Shown one piece after another: positions 19,081-27,204 of a DNA stretch of 64,000 nucleotides. The stretch lies in assembly GCA_019639235.1 (NCBI GenBank), contig JAHBSG010000021.1, positions 1 to 64,000 of the forward strand. The letters are read 5' to 3'. The stretch comes from Acidobacteriota bacterium (GTDB lineage Bacteria > Acidobacteriota > Blastocatellia > Pyrinomonadales > Pyrinomonadaceae). Every line of letters begins with the position of its first letter. Positions within the stretch are counted from its first letter, which is position 1. The position numbers were made by a program, and so were the translations under genes. The notes under the pieces were generated by a model. The model ran no database searches. It had not been told where the DNA came from and worked only from the letters and a program-made list of their open reading frames with translations.

Positions 19081-19127
19081 AAGCCTCGCGCGCCCGATTT
19101 CGGACTGCGGGGCTTTTTCTCTATAAT
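19081..19127 (+). terminator. terminator after the PGM homologue, overlapping a -10 box
   Basis: AAGCCTCGC pairs with GCGGGGCTT (one G-T wobble), followed by TTTCT, at 19081-19119. A perfect TATAAT at 19122-19127 follows at once and could serve thymidine kinase (ATG 19157), though its -35 (TTCGGA at 19099) would lie inside the hairpin. Confidence 0.65.
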
Positions 19128-19156
19128 CGAGTTTTTCGTCCGCACGACAGGAACTA

Positions 19157-19771
19157 ATGATAGAAGGCTACTTTGACGATACGGAAGAGCGCCGCAAGCA
19201 GCGGCAGAACGGCACAGGTTGGATAGAGGTGATCGTCGGATCGATGTTCTCGGGGAAATCCGAGGAGCTGATCCGCCGGCTAAACCGGGCACGAATCGCC
19301 CGGCAGAAGGTGCAGGTCTTCAAGCCGAAGATCGACGCCCGCTATTCACGCGAAGAGATCGCCTCGCACTCGGGCCAAACGCACACCTCGCTGCCGGTGA
19401 CGACCGCCGCCGAGCTGCTTGCCGAGATCGAGCACGACACCCAGGTCGTCGGCATCGACGAAGGGCAGTTCTTTGACATGGAACTTGTCGAAGCGGTGAA
19501 CCGCCTTGCGGCGGAAGGGAAGCGGGTGATCGTCGCGGGGCTTGATCAGGACTACACCGGCAGGCCGTTCGAGCCGATGCCGCAGCTTCTCTGCGTGGCG
19601 GAGTTCATCACAAAAACGCACGCCATCTGCGTAAAGTGCGGCTCAACGGCGAATTATTCACAGCGGACGGTCGAATCCGATGCACGGGTTGAGGTCGGTG
19701 CGGCAGATAAATACGAAGCCCGCTGCCGGAAGTGCTTCGTCCCGCACGCCGACGCACCAACGGCCGGATAG
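19157..19771 (+). CDS. tdk: thymidine kinase (class II)
   Basis: A 204-residue type II thymidine kinase that phosphorylates thymidine for dTTP salvage. The Walker A is GSMFSGKS at residues 28-35, a Walker B-like [10 protein letters not shown] follows, and the lasso region has two CxxC zinc motifs (CVKCGS, CRKC). [15 protein letters not shown] is the substrate-loop motif. The N-terminus has about 20 extra charged residues before the first strand; a later start is possible, but no internal ATG precedes the P-loop. Confidence 0.93.
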   Translation: MIEGYFDDTEERRKQRQNGTGWIEVIVGSMFSGKSEELIRRLNRARIARQKVQVFKPKIDARYSREEIASHSGQTHTSLPVTTAAELLAEIEHDTQVVGIDEGQFFDMELVEAVNRLAAEGKRVIVAGLDQDYTGRPFEPMPQLLCVAEFITKTHAICVKCGSTANYSQRTVESDARVEVGAADKYEARCRKCFVPHADAPTAG

Positions 19772-19773
19772 TC

Positions 19774-19990
19774 AATGGTGAATGGTGAATGGTGAATGGT
19801 GAATGGTGAATCGCCGTGTCAGTAGCCCGACCGTGAGGGAGGGCGCGTCGCAGTGACGAGTGGTGAGTGACGAGGGGCGAGCAGTAAATAGCGAATAGTG
19901 AATCGTGAATAGTGAATCGTGAATGATGAATGGTGGAGGTCGCAGGTTTATACCGGCTCTCTATTCACTATTCACCATTCACAATTCACC
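19774..19990. repeat. tandem heptamer arrays (AATGGTG family), direct then inverted
   Basis: Three blocks: five perfect AATGGTG units at 19774-19808; six GAATAGT/GAATCGT-type heptamers at 19893-19934; and four units in inverted orientation (ATTCACT, ATTCACC, ATTCACA, ATTCACC) at 19963-19990. The second and third blocks can pair into a hairpin with a loop of about 28 bases. They lie between the convergent tdk and lipoprotein genes. They resemble the short tandemly repeated repetitive (STRR) heptanucleotides known from cyanobacteria in style, not in sequence. Confidence 0.85.
19816..19844. repeat. REP-like hairpin repeat, copy 1
   Basis: GTGTCAG then a hairpin at 19825-19844: GCCC, GA, CC, loop GTGA, GG, GA, GGGC. 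The outer and inner stems flank a symmetric GA/GA internal loop and the loop is a GNRA tetraloop. Copies 2 and 3 are at 20822 and 20935. Confidence 0.75.
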
Positions 19991-19997
19991 ATTTTCC

Positions 19998-20633
19998 TTA
20001 CCCCTTCGAGATCTTCATTGAGTACATAATGGCCGCGAAGGTGTCGCGTTTTTGGTCAAACTCATTCCCCTTGGTCGAGACCATGATGTTGAGTTGCTGG
20101 TTCTGGCCCTGATAGTTGCGGAAGGCGATCCACTGGTGCCGCCGCGGGCCGGTCTTATCTTCGGGCATTGCTTCGATCCACTCCACGCCCTTGATGCCGT
20201 CTATCTCAAGCCAGCGGACCTTTTCGTATTTGCCCTGTTTTAGCTGTTCGAGGGCCGAGTCGTACTGCGCCTTGAGGCTGACATCGGCCGGGAAGCTCGC
20301 CGGCAGCACGGAGATCGTCCCGATCAAGAAACCGACCGAAGGCGAGCCGTAGTTGAAGTTCTCCTTCTTCACATCCATCTTGTTCCAGCCGTTCGGCAGC
20401 CGCCATGAGATGTTCTGTTCATCCCATTTGGTTTCGGTCGCCGCATCGGCAATCGCCTTCTGGTCCGAGTTCAAAGAGGCCTTCTCCGCCTCGCCGTCCG
20501 CCGTTTTATCGGCTGACGTCGGCGTCGAACCGCCCGGTGCATCCGAACCGCTCTGCATCTGCTTGAGCCGGTCGCCGAGCCCGCAAAACGACAACGCGAA
20601 AAATAACATCCCAAATCCGAGCAATGACTTCAT
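19998..20633 (-). CDS. predicted lipoprotein, unknown function
   Basis: A 211-residue lipoprotein. The signal peptide ends in LSFC (Cys17) and a Ser/Gly/Thr/Asp-rich linker covers residues 25-60. The globular domain (ISWRLPNGWNKMDVKKENFN onward) has alternating strands and a helix, with the phrase VEWIEAMPEDKTGPRRHQWIA. It looks like the PsbP/DUF1795-type stress protein fold, but that is a weak guess. GGAGG lies 8 bases before the ATG at 20633. Heptamer repeats sit just past its 3' end. Confidence 0.75.
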   Translation of the reverse strand: MKSLLGFGMLFFALSFCGLGDRLKQMQSGSDAPGGSTPTSADKTADGEAEKASLNSDQKAIADAATETKWDEQNISWRLPNGWNKMDVKKENFNYGSPSVGFLIGTISVLPASFPADVSLKAQYDSALEQLKQGKYEKVRWLEIDGIKGVEWIEAMPEDKTGPRRHQWIAFRNYQGQNQQLNIMVSTKGNEFDQKRDTFAAIMYSMKISKG

Positions 20634-20727
20634 TATTGAACCTCCGGTAAATTGTTTGCTTTAAGGTGCGTGGTGGAAAATTACCCGCTATTGTCGGCCG
20701 AAACGCCCGAAAGGTCAAATTCCGGAT

Positions 20728-20791
20728 AGAGTTGCGGAGTTGCAGAGTTTCAGAGTTTCAGAGTTTTAGAGTTGCGAAGTTGCTAAAGTTC
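20728..20791. repeat. tandem octamer array (AGAGTTKC)
   Basis: Eight consecutive 8-base units: AGAGTTGC, GGAGTTGC, AGAGTTTC twice, AGAGTTTT, AGAGTTGC, GAAGTTGC, TAAAGTTC. It lies upstream of the lipoprotein gene (start 20633) in the 668-base gene-free stretch 20634-21301. That stretch also holds two REP-like hairpins and the small RNA described below. Confidence 0.8.
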
Positions 20792-20807
20792 CGAGTCCCG
20801 GCTTTAG

Positions 20808-20841
20808 CCGGCATTGTGAAGGCCCGCACGTAAGTAAGGGC
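20808..20841. repeat. REP-like hairpin repeat, copy 2
   Basis: CCGGCATTGTGAAGGCCCGC at 20808-20827 recurs with one change at 20913-20932. The hairpin at 20822-20841 is GCCC, GC, AC, loop GTAA, GT, AA, GGGC. Compared with the other copies the inner stem changed from CC/GG to AC/GT, which keeps pairing. Confidence 0.7.
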
Positions 20842-20912
20842 GGTTCATCCGAAATCATTCTCCCGCCGTGGAATGAGGGGGCCCGCAAGCTGATTTGAGT
20901 CCTCGCTTTTGC

Positions 20913-20963
20913 CCGGCATTGCGAAGGCCCGCGTGTGTCAGAAGCCCGACCGTAAGGGAGGGC
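20913..20963. repeat. REP-like hairpin repeat, copy 3
   Basis: Contains the 20-base block shared with copy 2, then GTGTCAG and a hairpin at 20944-20963 (GCCC, GA, CC, loop GTAA, GG, GA, GGGC) that matches copy 1 except for the tetraloop base. Confidence 0.75.
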
Positions 20964-21013
20964 TCACGCCAAATGCGGAACGAAAGAATCACTCACTCAC
21001 AAAGCGAGGTGTT

Positions 21014-21146
21014 TAAAAAGCGAGAAGGGCAATGATCACGTCTCCCACACCGTAACCCTCGCCCTTCTCTAATTCGTTGCTAGCCGGTTTTGGGGCCGGC
21101 CCGCAACGAACTAACTCGCGTTTCAACAAAAAAACCGTGAAACTAA
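21014..21146 (-). ncRNA. candidate small RNA with three hairpins and terminator
   Basis: Read on the minus strand, a near-consensus promoter (see 21153-21180) is followed by about 133 bases with no open frame of note. Hairpin 1 is GTTTCA/TGAAAC with a 12-base, T-rich loop. Hairpin 2 is TTCGTTGC/GCAACGAA enclosing CCGGC/GCCGG. Hairpin 3 is GAGAAGGGC/GCCCTTCTC with a 30-base loop, followed by GCTTTTT, i.e. an intrinsic terminator at 21014-21069. No known RNA class was recognised; it does not look like 6S, SRP, tmRNA or RNase P RNA. Confidence 0.7.
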
Positions 21147-21152
21147 ACTCGG

Positions 21153-21180
21153 ATTATACGCCGATTTTCGGCATCGTCAA
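21153..21180 (-). promoter_or_regulatory. sigma-70-type promoter of the small RNA
   Basis: On the minus strand TTGACG (21180-21175), a 16-base spacer and TATAAT (21158-21153). The spacer contains GCCGAAAATCGGC, itself an inverted repeat that could be an operator. The expected start is near 21146. Confidence 0.78.
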
Positions 21181-21301
21181 GCACAAAATCGGTTTCGGCA
21201 GCGTGTTACGAAAAAATTAATTTTCGGCCCGATTTAAGGAAAAGGCAACCGGCGGGGCGTTCCGGTCGTAATCAAGTATAATCATTACAGCGATTACGAA
21301 C

Positions 21302-22228
21302 ATGCAGGAAGAACAAGCGACTCTACAAGCCAAAGGTGTCACAAAACGCTACGGCGATTTTACGGCGGTCGATGACCTCAGTTTTGAGGTGCGGCCGGGG
21401 CGTGTGTTCGGCTTTCTCGGGCCGAACGGTGCGGGTAAGACGACGACGATTCGGATGATAGTCGGCATTACCTTCCCGGACGAAGGGCAGATAAAGCTCT
21501 TCGGACAGCCGGTAACGACCGAAACGCAAGGCCGCATCGGCTATTTGCCCGAAGAACGCGGGCTTTACAAGAAGATGAAGGTCGTCGATCAGCTAAAGTA
21601 CTTCGCTGCCCTAAAAGGCGTTTCGGGCCGCGAGGCCGAGCGGCGGATCGACTTCTGGCTTGAGCGGATGCAGCTTGCCGATTGGAAGAAAAAGAAGACG
21701 ACCGACCTTTCAAAGGGAATGCAGCAGAAGATCCAGTTCATCGCGACGGTGCTGCACGACCCCGATCTGCTGATCCTCGATGAGCCCTTCTCCGGCCTCG
21801 ACCCGGTCAACGTCGAGTTCCTCATCGATGTCATCAGCGAATTCCGCACCGGCGAAAAGACGATCATCTTCTCAACGCACCTGATGGAAACGGCCGAGCG
21901 GCTTTGCAGCGATATTTTGCTGATCAATAAGTCGCGGAAGGTGCTCTTCGGCAGCCTGCGTGAGATCAAGGAAAGTTACGGGCAAAACCTGATCGCTTTT
22001 CGCGGCGAAGGTGCCGGTGCGATCCTTGAGGACCGGGCGATGATCGACCGCGTCGTGACGCACGCCGACGAGCAGGAGTTGCACCTCGCCGAAGGCGTTG
22101 ATGCACAGGACGTGCTCAGGCGGATGGTCGCCGCGGGCGTCTCGATCTCAAAATTTGAGAAGACCGAGCCCAGCCTCAACGACATCTTCATCGACCGGGT
22201 AAAGGGAGGAGATAACTCTGATGAATAG
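21302..22228 (+). CDS. ABC-2 type transporter ATP-binding protein (NatA-like)
   Basis: A 308-residue ATPase of the NatA/CcmA-like group. Walker A is GPNGAGKTT, the signature LSKGMQQKIQFIATV and Walker B LLILDEPFSGLDP; the switch His is in STHLMETAE. The C-terminal 90 residues form the DUF4162-like accessory domain of these ATPases. It overlaps the permease gene by 8 bases, so the two form an exporter unit. A TATAAT at 21277-21282 lies 20 bases before the ATG and may be the -10 box. Confidence 0.95.
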   Translation: MQEEQATLQAKGVTKRYGDFTAVDDLSFEVRPGRVFGFLGPNGAGKTTTIRMIVGITFPDEGQIKLFGQPVTTETQGRIGYLPEERGLYKKMKVVDQLKYFAALKGVSGREAERRIDFWLERMQLADWKKKKTTDLSKGMQQKIQFIATVLHDPDLLILDEPFSGLDPVNVEFLIDVISEFRTGEKTIIFSTHLMETAERLCSDILLINKSRKVLFGSLREIKESYGQNLIAFRGEGAGAILEDRAMIDRVVTHADEQELHLAEGVDAQDVLRRMVAAGVSISKFEKTEPSLNDIFIDRVKGGDNSDE

Positions 22229-23573
22229 GTTCCTGGCCGTCGTCGTTCACGAATACAAAAAGGTCGTGCTCAAGTGGTCGTTCCTCGTCGGGACGCTGCT
22301 TTTGCCGGTGCTCGCGGGAGTATTTGCGTTCGTCCCGGCGATCATCTTTTCGCTCAAGGGCGAGCCGACGCGTATCGCTCTGGTGGACCGCTCGGGCACG
22401 GTCGCTCCTCGCCTGAAGGACAATCTTTCGGCCGATAAGATGGCCGAGCGTGCCCGCAAGGCAGCCGCGGACGCCGCTGTCGATATCACGCCCTCGCAGG
22501 ATGAACAGCTCAAACGGACCTCGGCACAGCTTGTCGAATCGTTCATCTTTACCGACGTCGATCCGGCCGGCCGCTCGCTGGAGGAAATCCGCTCCGATTT
22601 GACCTCGCGCATAACTGCCGAAGAATTCGACGCATATCTGATCATTCCGCCGGACGTTAACGATACCGCGGCCGTTTATGAATTCCGCTCGCGGAAAGGT
22701 GCCGATTTCATTACCAACGATTCGCTTCGCGACGCGCTTAACAGCGCCGTCCGTTCGCAGCGGCTGGCCGAGGCAAACATCAGCGAAGAGCGGCTTGCCG
22801 CGATCGGGAAGCCGGTCGTAATGGACGCGAAAGGGCTCGATGACCGCGGCGGTGAGAAGGACACGACCGGGCTTATGATCGCCTCATTCGTCATCGGGCT
22901 GATGATCTACATTACGCTCGCCATCTATGGCCAGGCGATAATGGGAGCCGTTGTCGAGGAAAAAGAGACGCGGATCTCCGAGATACTTTTCTCATCGGCA
23001 CGTCCGTTCACGCTTCTTTTTGGCAAGCTCGTCGGGGTTGGCCTCGCGGGGTTGACCCAGCTCGCTATCTGGATCGTAAGCGCCGCCGCCTTGCTCGCTT
23101 TTCTGGCATTGCAGACGGATCTGTCGCAGCTCGTCGGCGCGGTGCCGGAGATATCGCTGCTGATGATCTTCTACTTCCTCATCTACTTTCTCATCGGCTA
23201 TTTTATCTATGCGTCGATCTTTGCACTGATCGGTTCGGTCGTCACATCGCTTCAGGAAGGCGGCCAGTTCGCCTTTCCGCCGGTGATGCTTTTGCTCGTC
23301 GCGTTCTATTTCAGCCTCGCGGTCATCCGCGACCCGAACTCGACGCTCTCATTCTGGGTCTCGATCGCACCGTTCTTTGCACCGATAACAATGCCGATCC
23401 GCATCATGGCCGAGACGCCGCCTTTTTGGCAGATCGCACTTTCGATCGGCATCAATGTGCTCGCGATAGCAGGGCTCGTTTGGCTTGCCTCGCGCGTCTA
23501 TCGCGTCGGGATGCTGATGTACGGTAAGCGTGCGACGATCCCCGAGATCTGGAAGTGGATCCGCTACGCCTGA
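22221..23573 (+). CDS. ABC-2 type permease (NatB-like)
   Basis: A 450-residue permease. One N-terminal helix is followed by a large extracytoplasmic domain (about residues 50-225) and five to six helices. The strand GAVVEEKETRISEILFSSARP is the conserved motif of the NatB/ABC2_membrane_3 family. With the NatA-like ATPase it would export Na+ or another small substrate; the substrate is not evident. It overlaps the ATPase gene by 8 bases and the next gene starts 4 bases on. Confidence 0.93.
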   Translation: MNRFLAVVVHEYKKVVLKWSFLVGTLLLPVLAGVFAFVPAIIFSLKGEPTRIALVDRSGTVAPRLKDNLSADKMAERARKAAADAAVDITPSQDEQLKRTSAQLVESFIFTDVDPAGRSLEEIRSDLTSRITAEEFDAYLIIPPDVNDTAAVYEFRSRKGADFITNDSLRDALNSAVRSQRLAEANISEERLAAIGKPVVMDAKGLDDRGGEKDTTGLMIASFVIGLMIYITLAIYGQAIMGAVVEEKETRISEILFSSARPFTLLFGKLVGVGLAGLTQLAIWIVSAAALLAFLALQTDLSQLVGAVPEISLLMIFYFLIYFLIGYFIYASIFALIGSVVTSLQEGGQFAFPPVMLLLVAFYFSLAVIRDPNSTLSFWVSIAPFFAPITMPIRIMAETPPFWQIALSIGINVLAIAGLVWLASRVYRVGMLMYGKRATIPEIWKWIRYA

Positions 23574-23577
23574 TCAA

Positions 23578-24114
23578 ATGATCGAAACTGAAAAGAAATA
23601 CCGGCTGCCCGCCGAACTGCGTGCCGAGGTCGAAAAGCGGCTGGCCGAGTTCGGCGCCGAATATCTTGGCGAGGACGCGGAGGAAAACATCATTCTCGGC
23701 GGCGGCCCGCTTGCGGATCTTAACTCAGTGATGCGGATCCGAAAGACGCCGGAACGCACGATACTTACGTTCAAGAAACGGCTTCCCGGCGTCTCCGACG
23801 TAAAGCAGCAGATCGAGGAAGAGACCGAGATCGCCGATGGCGAAGCGATGGAGCGGGTGCTCGCGGCGATCGGCATAACGCGAAAGCTCGTTTACGAAAA
23901 GCGGCGGCGGAAGTGGCAGTTCCGCTCGACCGAAACGGTCATTGACGAACTCCCGTTCGGGCTCTTTATGGAGATCGAGGGCCCGCTGACCGCGATCCGC
24001 GAGGCCGAGATGCTGCTTGAGATCGACACGCTCGAAGCCGAGAATAAGACCTATCCGCGATTGACCGCCGAGCTTGGACGCGAGTCGGACGGCGTTATCG
24101 AATCACGATTCTGA
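23578..24114 (+). CDS. CYTH domain protein (class IV adenylate cyclase/thiamine triphosphatase type)
   Basis: A 178-residue CYTH protein. The signature ExExK appears as IETEKKYRL at the N-terminus, followed by strand-rich segments with paired charges (VMRIRKTPERTILTFKKRL, KQQIEEETEI, YEKRRRKWQF, DELPFGLFMEIEG). Such tunnel-fold proteins act on triphosphates, as adenylate cyclase, thiamine triphosphatase or polyphosphatase. The ATG at 23578 is chosen because the EXEXK motif normally sits within the first ten residues. It starts 4 bases after the ABC permease. Confidence 0.9.
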   Translation: MIETEKKYRLPAELRAEVEKRLAEFGAEYLGEDAEENIILGGGPLADLNSVMRIRKTPERTILTFKKRLPGVSDVKQQIEEETEIADGEAMERVLAAIGITRKLVYEKRRRKWQFRSTETVIDELPFGLFMEIEGPLTAIREAEMLLEIDTLEAENKTYPRLTAELGRESDGVIESRF

Positions 24115-24135
24115 ATACATACCTTGGAGGAAATT

Positions 24136-24909
24136 ATGAAAAAACTCATTGCGCTGAGTGCGCTTGCAATTCTCTCGGCCGCCTGCGGGCAGGCCGCAAA
24201 TGAAACGGCCAAGAACGCCGCTCCGGCACCGAACCCGGCGGCGACCACATCGAAACCGGTGATGACCGACCCGCAACCGGCTACGCCCGCGGGCCAACCG
24301 GTGACACAGGAGGTTGAGGTAAAGTTTGCCGAAAAGCTGCCCGATGGCTGGACGTTCACCGACCCCAAAAAGGAAGGCCCGGCATCGGACATGAAAATAA
24401 CGAACGGCCGGCTCGTGCTGCCGATACCCAGCGGCCGCGACCTTTACGCCGATAACCTGACCGCACCTCGCGTTACGAAGGCGATCAAAGGCGATTTTCA
24501 GATCGATACCCGCGTAAAGTTCTCGCCGAAGCAGGACTATCAGGGAGCCGGGATCGTCGTTTTTGGCGGAAAGGATCAGTACCTCAGGCTTGAGCGTGCA
24601 TTTGGCGGAACGGGCGGCGGTGAAGGCGGCATCCGCCTCGATGTCCGCAAGGGCGACCAGTATTATCCGCTCTCAACGCCGCAGGACATCGCCACCGATG
24701 CCGATGAGGTCGAGCTCAGGCTGATGCGGAAAGGGAACCGGTTCTCGGCTTACTGGCGGCTCAACGAAGAGGCCGAGTGGCGTGAGGTCGGGCAGGTCGA
24801 GCTTGCCTACGGCGAGAGTGTCGAGGTCGGTTTGCTCGGCTGCAATACGGGCGATGACACCGTCGCCGAGTTCTCGTTCATCAAACTCGCACCGGTCAGA
24901 TCGGCTTAG
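24136..24909 (+). CDS. lipoprotein with concanavalin-like (DUF1349-type) domain
   Basis: A 257-residue lipoprotein. GGAGG lies 5 bases before the ATG at 24136. The lipobox is LSAACG (Cys17) and a Pro/Ala/Thr-rich linker runs to residue 60. The C-terminal 190 residues look like a jelly roll of the DUF1349/concanavalin kind (DFQIDTRVKFSPKQDYQGAG, DQYLRLERAFGG, RLMRKGNRFSAYWRL, VGLLGCNTGDD). Such domains bind carbohydrate or related ligands at the cell surface. It follows the CYTH gene by 21 bases and faces the hybrid kinase. Confidence 0.85.
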   Translation: MKKLIALSALAILSAACGQAANETAKNAAPAPNPAATTSKPVMTDPQPATPAGQPVTQEVEVKFAEKLPDGWTFTDPKKEGPASDMKITNGRLVLPIPSGRDLYADNLTAPRVTKAIKGDFQIDTRVKFSPKQDYQGAGIVVFGGKDQYLRLERAFGGTGGGEGGIRLDVRKGDQYYPLSTPQDIATDADEVELRLMRKGNRFSAYWRLNEEAEWREVGQVELAYGESVEVGLLGCNTGDDTVAEFSFIKLAPVRSA

Positions 24910-24953
24910 GCTTTTACCGGGAAACGGGCAAGCGGTTCGGAGCTTCAATGGAG

Positions 24954-26939
24954 CTACGAGCCGCTTTGTTTTGTCAGTTCGAGGATCAGCGCGACCAGCG
25001 GTTCCGGGTCGAAAGGCTTGGTCGCGTATCGCTGAAACCCTGCAGCAAGAGCTTCATCGCGGCTTTGCTCGGAGGTGAAAGCGCTGAGGGCGATCGCCGG
25101 GATCGCTCCGCCCGAGTCTGCATCGAGCGAACGAAGCCGCGAAATGAATGAAAGCCCGTCCTCGCCGGGCATCGCAAGGTCCGAAATGATCAGTTCCGGA
25201 AGGCGGCCGTTCGAGCCGTTGAGGATCGCGGTCGCCTGTTTTGTGTCCATCGCGGCATGGATATCGGCCCCGTTCTGTTGAAGGAAGAGCTGGAGCACCT
25301 CCCGGGAATCCGGGTCATCCTCAACTATGAGTATCTTAAGCCCGTCGAGCCTGCGTGCATCCGGCCGTGCCTGTTCGCCGGTTGATACCGCTGCAGGTGC
25401 GTCCTTGAGCGGCAGCCGGACCGTAAACGCGGAACCGCGGCCCGGTCCGTCGCTCTCTGCCGTTATCGTCCCGCCGTGCCGTTCGGCAAGTATCTTTGCG
25501 ATCGAAAGCCCAAGCCCGAACCCGGCGCTGTTCTTGCCGCTCTCAGATTGCCCTTGTGAGAACTGGCGAAAGATCGCCGTCAGAGCGTCGGCCTTGATGC
25601 CTTGTCCTGTGTCGGCGATTCGGACCGTCGCAGTGCTGTCGTCCGAGGTCAATTCGACGGAGACCTTGCCGCCCGGCTCGGTGAACTTGATGGCGTTCGA
25701 AATGATGTTGCCGAAAACCTGCTGCAGACGGTTCGCATCGGCGAAAACTACAAGGTCTTCGCGGTCGGCCGAAAATGTGAACTCGAGTTCCCGCGAGGTC
25801 GCCGCCGGCTGATGTGCCTGAACGGCGCCGCGGACAAGCTTGAACAGATCGGTCGGGCGATACTCAAGCCTTAGCTTGCCTGACGCGACGCGGGCCGAAT
25901 CGACGAGGTCGTTGATCAGCTTTGCCTGCACCTGAGCACTTCTCTCGATCGTTTCAAGCGCGTTCCGCCGCGTCTCGTCGTCGACTTCCTTGGACAAGAG
26001 TATCTTCGACCAACCCATTATCGCGTTCAGCGGAGCACGGAGTTCGTGCGAGACGAGCGTCAGGAAAAAGTCCTTCGCCCGATTGGCCTCGGTCGCCTCT
26101 TCGCGTGCCTTGCGTTCGCGTTCGTAGATCTTCGAAAGCTCCTCGGCGGCGGTCTTTTCGGCGGTTATTTGCCGCAGCTTGCCGAGAATTCGCGGCCCGG
26201 AATTTTCGCCGGCGCCAACTATCTTACCCAAGGCTTGTATCCACTGCGTCTTGCCGTCCGGATAAACAACGCGAAATTCCTGGTCGAACCTGCCGGGGCG
26301 ATTTTCAGCGTCTTTGATAAAGGCAGCGATCCGTTGCCGGTCATCCGGATGGATCGCTGAAATAAAGGCCTCGTATTCAAGCGGTTCGTAGGGCGACATC
26401 CCGAGCAGTTCATTCGTCCGCGGGATTGAGCGGGCCCGTCCGCTTTCAATGTCCCACACGAAAAGCCCGGCTCCGGCGGCTCCGGCGGCCTCGGTGAGTT
26501 CGGCATAATGGCCCGTTTCCTCGTCGTGAAATTCCGTATCCGACCGGCGGCCGGCAACGATCGCCATCGGGCCGTTCTCACGTGCATTGACCGGAAACAG
26601 GAAAAGCTCGATGGGAACGCTTTGGTTCACACCGAGCCTGAAATCGAGGACAAGACGACGCTGTGTTCCGGCCAATGCGTCGGCAACAGCCGCGGCAAGC
26701 AGAGCAGAAGTGTTCTCGGTCGATTGCCAAAAGACCGTCTCCGAGAGGACCTGGCCGGCCAGAAGAGCCGGGTCCGACTTTGTCTTCTCGAAAATGGTGC
26801 CGTTCATCGAGACGACACGCCCTTCTGCACCGATCAAGCCACAGAGATCAAAAGCTTCCGCGAAGAGCGGCCCGAAAAGGCCGCCCGGAAGCATTTGTCC
26901 GAGGACATCATTGATCTCTGCAGCGGGCCGTGCGTCCAT
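24954..26939 (-). CDS. hybrid sensor histidine kinase/response regulator
   Basis: A 661-residue soluble hybrid kinase without transmembrane helices. In order: a PAS-like region (residues 20-130), a second PAS/PAC (about 145-270, GLFVWDIESGRARSIPRTNE, RFDQEFRVVYPDGKTQWI), a coiled coil, HisKA with His298 (LVSHELRAPLNAIMGW), HATPase with N, G1 and G2 boxes (NIISNAIKFTEP, DTGQGI, GFGLGLSIAK) and a C-terminal receiver with Asp587 (LIISDLAMP). Input is presumably a cytoplasmic ligand or redox cue. It lies next to a sigma-54 response regulator, but a direct phosphotransfer between them is only inferred. Confidence 0.95.
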   Translation of the reverse strand: MDARPAAEINDVLGQMLPGGLFGPLFAEAFDLCGLIGAEGRVVSMNGTIFEKTKSDPALLAGQVLSETVFWQSTENTSALLAAAVADALAGTQRRLVLDFRLGVNQSVPIELFLFPVNARENGPMAIVAGRRSDTEFHDEETGHYAELTEAAGAAGAGLFVWDIESGRARSIPRTNELLGMSPYEPLEYEAFISAIHPDDRQRIAAFIKDAENRPGRFDQEFRVVYPDGKTQWIQALGKIVGAGENSGPRILGKLRQITAEKTAAEELSKIYERERKAREEATEANRAKDFFLTLVSHELRAPLNAIMGWSKILLSKEVDDETRRNALETIERSAQVQAKLINDLVDSARVASGKLRLEYRPTDLFKLVRGAVQAHQPAATSRELEFTFSADREDLVVFADANRLQQVFGNIISNAIKFTEPGGKVSVELTSDDSTATVRIADTGQGIKADALTAIFRQFSQGQSESGKNSAGFGLGLSIAKILAERHGGTITAESDGPGRGSAFTVRLPLKDAPAAVSTGEQARPDARRLDGLKILIVEDDPDSREVLQLFLQQNGADIHAAMDTKQATAILNGSNGRLPELIISDLAMPGEDGLSFISRLRSLDADSGGAIPAIALSAFTSEQSRDEALAAGFQRYATKPFDPEPLVALILELTKQSGS

Positions 26940-26942
26940 TGA

Positions 26943-26992
26943 AAATTTTTAAGGGGCGTTCCGGCGAGGTTAAGCGACCGCCGAAACACCCC
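26943..26992 (-). terminator. hairpin terminator after the 49-residue membrane gene
   Basis: On the minus strand GGGGTGTTTCGGCG pairs with CGCCGGAACGCCCC (14 bp with two wobbles) and is followed by TTAAAAATTTT. It lies just before the kinase start at 26939, so the kinase may depend on read-through. Confidence 0.6.
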
Positions 26993-27001
26993 AATTGTAA
27001 C

Positions 27002-27151
27002 CTAAACGGCACGCCGGCCGGTAAGCAGCCTAATTACAAAAACTACGAGTGCGACGAGAAGCAGGGTATGAAGAACACCGCCAAAGGTCGAACCGCTGAT
27101 CATGCCAACAAGCCAAAGAAGTAAAACGATAACAATGATAGTTTCAAGCAT
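27002..27151 (-). CDS. 49-residue membrane protein, lmo0937 family
   Basis: A tiny gene that is easily missed. It starts at ATG 27151 with GGAGGAA 5-10 bases upstream and encodes 49 residues: a first hydrophobic helix (LETIIVIVLLLWLVGMI), a Gly-rich turn (SGSTFGGVLH), a second helix (LLLVALVVFVIRLL) and a basic tail (TGRRAV). This is the typical pattern of the lmo0937-type membrane proteins found across bacteria, often in stress regulons. Function unknown. A sigma-54-like promoter lies 54 bases upstream (27205-27220). Confidence 0.88.
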   Translation of the reverse strand: MLETIIVIVLLLWLVGMISGSTFGGVLHTLLLVALVVFVIRLLTGRRAV

Positions 27152-27204
27152 AGTTCCTCCGTATTCAAAAATCACGTTTCTCGTGTGGACACGCCGGAGG
27201 TAGT

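Noticed and set aside
19774-20791. CRISPR array
   Set aside because: Units are 7-8 bases without spacers; these are simple tandem repeats.
20970-21180. 6S RNA or tmRNA
   Set aside because: There is no central bubble with paired ends and no tRNA-like end; the three hairpins are independent.
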